19,449 nt of DNA. It comes from Phycisphaerales bacterium (GTDB taxonomy: Bacteria; Pseudomonadota; Gammaproteobacteria; Competibacterales; Competibacteraceae). The notes beneath the pieces were generated by a model. The model did no database searches. It was given only the letters and a program-made list of their open reading frames with translations, and was not told where the DNA came from. Below, piece by piece: positions 14,445-19,449 of the stretch. The position numbers and the translations under genes were made by a program. The stretch is taken from positions 1-19,449 of the forward strand of contig JACSSB010000210.1 of NCBI GenBank assembly GCA_014879435.1. Direction: 5' to 3'. Numbering within the stretch: position 1 is the first letter of the stretch; every line of letters begins with the position of its first letter.

Positions 14445-15767
14445 TCAACTTCCCAGTAGCGCTGCATAGATATGCAGGAGCACGATGGCGGCTCCCAGAC
14501 ATTTCAAGACGAAAGCAGTATTCCAGTGCAGGAAGGCGTAGCCATCGATCCCATAACGGCCTTGCATCATCAGGTGCAGGCCGGACAATGGATTGGCCGG
14601 TACGCCAATAGCCCAGCTCATCAAAAAAGTGGTCGCCAGCAGATTCGGATTGGGATGGAGTGGCGCCAACCAAGCACCAAAGCTGGCGATGGTGATGACC
14701 GGATGCACGCCCAGCGTAGCGGCACCGATCATCACCAGCAGCAGTAGGCTAGCCTGTGGCGCTCCGAATTGTGCGAACGGTAGCCAGCCGCCGAAAGCGC
14801 TCGTTGCACTGATCAATCCTGCTGCCAGTACTCCCGAGGCCAGAAACAGCGCCAATTCGTTGACCGTGCTGGCCAGCCCCCGCGTGATGTGTTCCTTGAT
14901 CGGCAACCAAGCCGCAACTCCACGTTGCACAACCAGAACCGAGATCGTCAACAGCGGTGCGCTCAGGGCGATAACGGCCAGAATCGACCAGTTTGGCGCG
15001 AGGACATGGATGCTCAGCACAATGATTGCCAGTAGGCCAGGAACCCACAATGCACTAAAACGCATGGGATAACCGATGAACGGTGCGCCAAGTCGAGGAT
15101 TTTCGGGATCAATGTCGCGCGCACTCAGCCAGAGTGCAAAAGCGGCCATGGGCAGACCGCCCAGCACTACGATGCTCAGCCGTGCGCCCGGCGCATAAGT
15201 CAGCGCGGCGGCCATGGCCGAAAAGAAGGGTGACCAGAATGCCGCTGCCGCAAAGCCTCGGCTCAGTGCCAAGGCCCGGCGCTTACCCAAACGCCCGTGG
15301 GTGGCCATGCGGTCACCAAGAATCGCTATGGCGGATAGGTTGATCACTGCGCCGAACAGATGCACCCCAAGCAGAGTGCGCCATAGCGCTTTACGGCCAC
15401 GCGGCATGGGTTGATCCGGGTCCGAGCCGCCCGGACGCGCCACCAGCCGCAAGAAGGACACCGCTGCTAATAGACTGATCAAGCCCTGATTACTGGCCAG
15501 TATCCGTGTCGCATTGAGCGGTGTGCCGTGCAGGATTCCCCAGGCGATGCCAGCGCAGCCAAGTCCGATCAACCAGGCACTTTGGATCCGTTGTCGTCGG
15601 CCCAGTCGGTAGCTCAGTAGCAAAATGGCGGCCCAGCCTAATAGCCCAGCGGGGAGCAGTGATGCACCCGGTATAACCGAAATGGCGATCATCAGTGCCA
15701 GTAGAACACCGGCCAAGGCATCGCGACGGTTAGGCGACAAGCGGGACGAAAGGGAACGGTATCGCAC
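14445..15767 (-). CDS. Twelve-helix integral membrane protein, transporter-like, unrecognised
   Basis: A 440-aa inner-membrane protein with about 12 hydrophobic segments, two short charged loops (about 113-125 with RPGGSDPDQPMPRGRK, and 215-230 with DIDPENPRLG) and a break near the middle, which suggests two repeat halves. The C-terminal half contains LGVHPVITIASFGAWLAPLHPNPN and SWAIGVPANPLSG; glycine-proline breaks between helices of this sort occur in ion-transporter (IT) superfamily carriers such as SLC13/ArsB/CitT relatives, but I cannot assign a family. GTG start at 15767, preceded by no clear Shine-Dalgarno, so the true start could be slightly downstream. Transcribed alone, divergent from the lipoprotein gene and convergent with badI. 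Substrate unknown. Confidence 0.75.
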   Translation of the reverse strand: MRYRSLSSRLSPNRRDALAGVLLALMIAISVIPGASLLPAGLLGWAAILLLSYRLGRRQRIQSAWLIGLGCAGIAWGILHGTPLNATRILASNQGLISLLAAVSFLRLVARPGGSDPDQPMPRGRKALWRTLLGVHLFGAVINLSAIAILGDRMATHGRLGKRRALALSRGFAAAAFWSPFFSAMAAALTYAPGARLSIVVLGGLPMAAFALWLSARDIDPENPRLGAPFIGYPMRFSALWVPGLLAIIVLSIHVLAPNWSILAVIALSAPLLTISVLVVQRGVAAWLPIKEHITRGLASTVNELALFLASGVLAAGLISATSAFGGWLPFAQFGAPQASLLLLVMIGAATLGVHPVITIASFGAWLAPLHPNPNLLATTFLMSWAIGVPANPLSGLHLMMQGRYGIDGYAFLHWNTAFVLKCLGAAIVLLHIYAALLGS

Positions 15768-15905
15768 GGTGAGTAAGAACGGATAGAGGGCGCACTTCAG
15801 CCGGGATTCAGTGTCACTGACTATGTTCCATGTTCCATGGATTGTTTGACTATAATGCCAAGCTCATTTCAATTTGAACAATACCGATGTATGACGAGGT
15901 CGATG
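15768..15905. promoter_or_regulatory. Divergent promoter region with a consensus -10 for the lipoprotein gene
   Basis: A perfect TATAAT lies at 15851-15856 on the plus strand, about 50 bp before the chosen lipoprotein start; upstream TTCCAT (15826-15831) is a poor -35 at a long spacing. The box places transcription start near 15863, which excludes the upstream in-frame ATG at 15837 as a start. Nothing clear was seen for the leftward membrane-protein gene. Confidence 0.5.
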
Positions 15906-16376
15906 ATGCGGTTGATGAAGACGGTGGCAACGATAGTGGTAGTGGCGGCGGCAAGCCTGGTATTGAGCGGCTGTCCGTCCAGTATGTCCGGTGGAGCGTA
16001 TGAGCGAAGTCAGGCTCGCGGAGCTCAAGATGTTTACTTGGGTTACGTGGAAAACGTCCGTCAGGTTCAGATCGAGGGAACCAAGAGTGGCGTAGGTACA
16101 GTCGGTGGTGCAGCCCTGGGCGGTTTGGCCGGTAGCACTATCGGTCAAGGTCGGGGTCGGATAGCCGGTGCTGTCGGCGGAGCCGTGTTGGGCGGTTTGG
16201 CCGGTTCTGCTATCGAGGAAGGCGCGACCCAGCAACCGGGTTTAGAAATCACCGTCCGCCTGGATAATGGGCGGATGTTGGCTATTACCCAGGCGGCGGA
16301 TGAACCGTTTTATCGCGGTGATCGGGTGCAAGTGCTAGCCGGTTATGACGGGACGACCCGCGTAGCGCATTATTGA
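15906..16376 (+). CDS. Glycine-zipper outer-membrane lipoprotein (SlyB/Pcp family)
   Basis: A 156-aa lipoprotein: signal peptide 1-22 (MRLMKTV, hydrophobic core, lipobox L-S-G-C23), no Asp at +2, so probably sorted to the outer membrane. Residues about 62-105 form a glycine-zipper two-transmembrane motif with an internal near-repeat: GGAALGGLAGSTIGQG followed by GGAVLGGLAGSAIEEG. The C-terminal ~50 residues (ITVRLDNGRMLAITQAADEPFYRGDRVQVL) form the small beta domain typical of SlyB/PCP proteins, which respond to envelope stress and bind LPS in studied enterics. Start ATG 15906 has GAGG 6 nt upstream; 15903 is an equal alternative by one codon. The ATG at 15837 lies upstream of the -10 box and is rejected. 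Confidence 0.9.
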   Translation: MRLMKTVATIVVVAAASLVLSGCPSSMSGGAYERSQARGAQDVYLGYVENVRQVQIEGTKSGVGTVGGAALGGLAGSTIGQGRGRIAGAVGGAVLGGLAGSAIEEGATQQPGLEITVRLDNGRMLAITQAADEPFYRGDRVQVLAGYDGTTRVAHY

Positions 16377-16385
16377 TCTGGCTAC

Positions 16386-16415
16386 TCTCGGCATCTTTGG
16401 ATCTGGGAACCGAGA
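16386..16415. terminator. Possible bidirectional terminator between convergent genes
   Basis: TCTCGG (16386-16391) and CCGAGA (16410-16415) form a 6-bp stem between the convergent lipoprotein and hypothetical genes. The loop of 18 nt is long and the following ATATTTG is only weakly T-rich, so the support is limited. Confidence 0.3.
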
Positions 16416-16437
16416 ATATTTGCGTAATCCCGATCCC

Positions 16438-17727
16438 TTAGTGCAGCCGTTCGGTTGATGCGGGCAGGTCGGCAGCAGTGGCCGCCCGCAAATTCCGCCC
16501 GCTTTCGGAATACAGAAGTTGCCCTGGATGCAGCACTTGGCGTTCGGCACCCTGTTCCTCACAACGTTGAATCAGTCGGTCGATGATGACATTCAATCCC
16601 TGCGGTCGCAGCGGATAGTGGTGTTCCAGCCGCAGCAATTGACCATTAGCATCCAAAGTGGTGACCGTGTAGGCAAGCGTGCCTAACTCGGAAGTGGCCT
16701 GATCGGTGATCGACAAATACCGCTCTGGCTTTTCGCTGTCGTTCTGGAAAATCCCCTCGACCAGATAATCTCCGGACAAGCAGGGAATCGCTCGAAATTC
16801 CGCTAACGCCGTCTCGTCATCCACGATGGCCAGAGTTTCTTCCAGCCGTGGGTTGGCCAGCACCCAGCGCACATGTAATCCATAGGCATCCAGTGCCAAC
16901 GCATATTGCCGCTGCGACCGTGCCCAGTGCTGGTAGCCTTTCCCCAATTCGCCCGTTGGTAGGGAACGCCCCGGCCCGAATTGCGCCCAGTCGTTGAAGG
17001 TGTAAAACAAGGTATGGGCGTGATCGTCGGCGACTAGAAAGCGGTTGCCGCTGTTTAGAGTGACATGGCGGACGCCGGGTCGTTGGAACCAAGCTTGTTC
17101 TAGCAATTCCCATAAAGGCAGCAGCTCGTTGCCATCCAATTGTACCTGCAGCAAGGCGCACAGATCACTGACGGTGGCGTAGGATAGATTCCGTGTGCTC
17201 AGTCCAAATGCCTGTTGAATCGCCTCCTGCGTCGCTGGTGAAGCTGTGCCGTTTTGCAGCAGGGTGTCTTCCATGATGTGCGCCAATTGAGCGATATCAT
17301 CGTGCGGGCCGACGAAGCAGAACGGTAGCAACAGCAGAGGACCGGAACCGGGTCGGCGCAATGGATTGATCGCGGCTACCGGAAAATAACCGTGATCGCT
17401 GCCCAGAGCGATCAGGCCCGGCTTGAATCTCCGTTCGCGATCACTGCTGCCATACAATTCCGCCAAGGCGCCGATGAGAGGAAAACCGGGCCGGAGGATT
17501 TCAGTCTGGTCGTATAGTGCGCCCGGCAGGATTAGCCCCAGATGATCGATCCCATTGAGAATAGTGTCCAAATCTTTAGCCAAATGACCGGCTAGAGCGG
17601 TGGCGGCGGCCACGCTCAGCGGTTCGGGGGGTACGCCAGTGAAATCAGCGCGTTCCGGATTCTGTTCGAGCACCAGTAAGCCAGCGTAGTGGCTGGATTC
17701 GTGCGATGGGATAGGGGTTGTGGTCAC
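16438..17727 (-). CDS. Conserved-looking hypothetical protein, 429 aa
   Basis: Not recognised. A soluble, probably cytoplasmic protein without signal peptide, membrane helix or obvious nucleotide-binding or metal motif. The counts below are from the GTG start. An early hydrophobic, Ala/Leu-rich region (about 35-75) is followed by a strand-rich centre with LIALGSDHGYFPVAAINPLRRPG (about 107-129) and LLLLPFCFVGPHDDIAQLAHIMED (about 131-155); the latter half is rich in Trp, Tyr and Gln (HWARSQRQYALALDAYGLHVRW). The frame runs to a TTG at 17763; I prefer the GTG at 17727, where the sequence TTTPIPSHESSHYAGLLVLEQ starts, because no ribosome-binding site precedes the TTG, but the GTG site is also weak. 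Monocistronic: divergent from the acyl-CoA dehydrogenase and convergent with the lipoprotein gene. Codon pattern looks like its neighbours. Confidence 0.7.
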   Translation of the reverse strand: MTTTPIPSHESSHYAGLLVLEQNPERADFTGVPPEPLSVAAATALAGHLAKDLDTILNGIDHLGLILPGALYDQTEILRPGFPLIGALAELYGSSDRERRFKPGLIALGSDHGYFPVAAINPLRRPGSGPLLLLPFCFVGPHDDIAQLAHIMEDTLLQNGTASPATQEAIQQAFGLSTRNLSYATVSDLCALLQVQLDGNELLPLWELLEQAWFQRPGVRHVTLNSGNRFLVADDHAHTLFYTFNDWAQFGPGRSLPTGELGKGYQHWARSQRQYALALDAYGLHVRWVLANPRLEETLAIVDDETALAEFRAIPCLSGDYLVEGIFQNDSEKPERYLSITDQATSELGTLAYTVTTLDANGQLLRLEHHYPLRPQGLNVIIDRLIQRCEEQGAERQVLHPGQLLYSESGRNLRAATAADLPASTERLH

Positions 17728-18187
17728 GCTTGTTATTCTCTGGCGGTACGCTGATGTGCCCAAATTTTAGGCACACCGGCTATGACGAAAATGGTGTCTT
17801 GATTGGGTTGCCAAAGCGGTATGGCGAAGCCTCAGCCTTGGGTATTGCAGATTATATCGTGCTCCCTGATAAGTTGTGTTTGCCGTCATCCCCACACAGA
17901 CGGGGACCCAGATGGATATCGCAGCTACTGGATTCCCGTATTCGCGGGAATGACAATGCAGTGCATAACACTCCACTTTCGTAGCCCAAAGAGGGTTGCT
18001 ATAGGGGATAATCGCCAAGGGGTTGCGCTGCGTTGATCGGAATGCAACTGGCCGATTTACACGGAGATTTTTTGTCATCGCGTCCAGTTTATAATATGTA
18101 TTCCAAGCAATTTTCCCTTACACTTTGTTGTTGAACTTACTAAATTTAAGGTTTTCGTAAAAAACCGCCACCAGATGAGGTAAATCC
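17728..18187. promoter_or_regulatory. 460-bp divergent spacer with REPIN and putative promoter for the acyl-CoA dehydrogenase
   Basis: Gene-free on inspection. It holds the second REPIN-like element (17885-17954). Nearer the acyl-CoA dehydrogenase, TTGTCA (18072-18077) and TATGTA (18095-18100) are 17 bp apart and could be a sigma70 promoter; an overlapping TATAAT (18090-18095) has no -35 at proper distance. A small hairpin GGTTTT-N5-AAAACC (18150-18166) lies just before the GAGG ribosome-binding site (18177-18180). Confidence 0.45.
17885..17954. repeat. REPIN-like palindromic element, copy 2
   Basis: A 70-bp element beginning GTCATCCCC and ending GCGGGAATGAC. Its 3' half (ATTCCCGTATTCGCGGGAAT) is nearly identical to that of the copy at 14325-14390; its 5' half (CCCC...GGGG) is more diverged and the spacer is 4 bp longer. 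Same orientation as copy 1. Confidence 0.7.
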
Positions 18188-19449
18188 ATGTCCGCACCGA
18201 TCCAGAATCCGGCAGAGCAGTTGCAGCAAGCCGCCCTGGCGCTAAACACCGTCCAGAAAGCGCTCGATTTTGCGCTGGCGGATCTCAAGGAACGGACCCA
18301 GAAAGCCGATGGCAGGATATCTGCCTCGTTGCTCGATCAGCACCAGCTAGTGAGTTATGACCTAGCGTTGTCTTGTGCCGAAATCCTCGGTGCCCGCTTC
18401 ATGTTGGAGTATGCCGGGCGGGCGCGTGTGGCCGGTGGGAGCTCAGCCGATAAGGCGATCTTGGAAGAACGGTTTGCTTTGTTATTCGCCGCTGAGGCGC
18501 TGCAGGGTATTCGCAATCGCTTGAGCGCACGTCCGGCCGATTTTGGTTTGAACGATAAGTGGTTGAGCACGACTGTGGACGATCCAACGGTGCGTGCATT
18601 CTGCTTGGCGCAATTGCCAGCGGCCACGGTTGCGGACTTGGGGCAGGAGGTGCGTAGCCAGGATGGGGTGACCGGAGTTTATTTGCTGGACGATCATCAC
18701 GAGATGATGCGCGACACCTTCCGCCGGGTAGCCGAGGAAGTGGTGATGCCGCTGGCCGAAGAAATTCATCGCCATGATCTCGACATTCCCGCCACCATTA
18801 TCGATCAGCTTCAGGAAATGGGTTGCTTTGGTATTTCCATCCCCGAGCGTTTCGGTGGCATCCAGAGCGACGAGCAGGAAGACAATCTGGGCATGATCGT
18901 GGTGACCGAAGAATTGAGCCGCGGTTCGCTGGGCGCTGCGGGCAGTCTGATCACCCGACCTGAAATTTTGTCCAAGGCGTTGCTCAAGGGTGGCACGGAG
19001 GAACAGAAAGAAAAATGGTTACCGCAATTGGCCTCCGGCGAATTATTGTGCGCGGTGGCGGTGACCGAGCCGAACTATGGTTCTGATGTGGCCAACATGC
19101 GACTGAAAGCCACCAAGACTGAAGGGGGTTGGTTGCTAAATGGTGCCAAGACCTGGTGTACCTTCGGTGGTCGCGCAGGGGTATTGCTGATTTTGGCCCG
19201 CACGACTCCCGATATTTCTCTCGGCCATCGCGGCCTATCGATGTTCCTGCTGGAGAAGCCCAGCTATCCCGGTCATTCCTTTGAGTTCCGGCAAGAGGGT
19301 GGCGGCGTGCTGACCGGCAAGGCGATTTCCACCATCGGTTATCGTGGCATGCATTCCTTCGATCTGTTCTTCGACAACGTGTTCGTGCCGGACGAGAACA
19401 TGCTGGGTGGTCCGCAGGGTGAGGGTAAAGGCTTCTATTTCACCATGGC
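18188..19449 (+). CDS. Acyl-CoA dehydrogenase with long N-terminal extension (methylsuccinyl-CoA dehydrogenase-like), 3' end outside window
   Basis: FAD enzyme that oxidises an acyl-CoA to its 2-enoyl form; 420 codons are visible and the C-terminal helical domain with the catalytic Glu is beyond the edge. Residues 1 to about 165 are an extra helical domain not found in ordinary acyl-CoA dehydrogenases (which start near MRDTFRRVAEE, 173 onward). The core has MGCFGISIPERFGG (211-224), VVTEELSRGSLG (238-249), the signature AVAVTEPNYGSD (289-300), WLLNGAKTWCTFG (315-327) and GYRGMHSFDLFFDNVFVP (384-401). A ~165-residue extension plus this core is the layout of (2S)-methylsuccinyl-CoA dehydrogenase (Mcd) of the ethylmalonyl-CoA pathway; other extended acyl-CoA dehydrogenases of cyclic or dicarboxylic acids are alternatives. 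Start ATG 18188 has GAGG 7 nt upstream. No other ethylmalonyl-CoA gene is in the window. Confidence 0.88.
   Translation, partial: MSAPIQNPAEQLQQAALALNTVQKALDFALADLKERTQKADGRISASLLDQHQLVSYDLALSCAEILGARFMLEYAGRARVAGGSSADKAILEERFALLFAAEALQGIRNRLSARPADFGLNDKWLSTTVDDPTVRAFCLAQLPAATVADLGQEVRSQDGVTGVYLLDDHHEMMRDTFRRVAEEVVMPLAEEIHRHDLDIPATIIDQLQEMGCFGISIPERFGGIQSDEQEDNLGMIVVTEELSRGSLGAAGSLITRPEILSKALLKGGTEEQKEKWLPQLASGELLCAVAVTEPNYGSDVANMRLKATKTEGGWLLNGAKTWCTFGGRAGVLLILARTTPDISLGHRGLSMFLLEKPSYPGHSFEFRQEGGGVLTGKAISTIGYRGMHSFDLFFDNVFVPDENMLGGPQGEGKGFYFTM

Noticed and set aside
15837..15905. Start of the glycine-zipper lipoprotein at 15837
   Set aside because: A consensus -10 TATAAT at 15851-15856 would lie inside the coding region, and the signal peptide would carry an unnatural polar lead; 15906 has a Shine-Dalgarno.
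14325..17954. CRISPR array
   Set aside because: Only two palindromic copies 3.5 kb apart; no regular spacers and no cas genes.

Overview
The window looks like a chromosome segment of a gammaproteobacterium. The evidence is a DUF3301 protein, a SlyB/Pcp-type glycine-zipper lipoprotein, a BCCT carrier, bacterial promoter and Shine-Dalgarno signals and tight operons. A Competibacter/Chromatiales-like relative is my guess from gene flavour only. I see no rRNA, tRNA, CRISPR array, transposase or phage gene. Two short palindromic repeats (REP/REPIN-like) sit between genes.

Left part (1-9090, minus strand, read right to left): seven genes with gaps of 2-33 bp, probably largely co-transcribed: exonuclease III (TTG start), dTDP-glucose 4,6-dehydratase, an M16C presequence-protease-like metallopeptidase, an 814-aa TPR protein, a small J-domain protein whose HPD motif is altered to HPP, a divergent GrpE-like protein, and the first 234 residues of a noncanonical Hsp70 that runs off the left edge. 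The last four form a complete but unusual Hsp70 chaperone set (TPR scaffold, J protein, exchange factor, Hsp70). This is the most system-like block of the window.

Middle (9091-14300, plus strand): a DUF3301 membrane-anchored protein, then an AT-rich gap with a roughly 200-nt leader rich in inverted repeats. The last hairpin of the leader abuts the ribosome-binding site of a BCCT carrier. Eleven bp after the carrier is a 623-aa lipoprotein that appears to fuse an OpuC/OsmF-type betaine-binding domain to a TAXI-type binding domain and ends in a transmembrane helix. A secondary carrier paired with a doubly anchored two-domain binding protein, with no ABC or TRAP permease nearby, is the second strong candidate for something undescribed. 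A BadI/MenB-family crotonase follows, with sequence closest by memory to 2-ketocyclohexanecarboxyl-CoA hydrolase.

Right part (14301-19449): a REPIN-like element between convergent genes; an unrecognised 12-helix transporter-like protein (minus); a glycine-zipper outer-membrane lipoprotein (plus); an unrecognised 429-aa soluble protein (minus); a second REPIN-like element in a 460-bp divergent spacer; and the first 420 residues of an acyl-CoA dehydrogenase with an N-terminal extension of about 165 residues, as in methylsuccinyl-CoA dehydrogenases. With the BadI-like enzyme it hints at CoA-thioester (alicyclic or dicarboxylic acid) metabolism, but the two genes are 3.9 kb apart and the link is inference.
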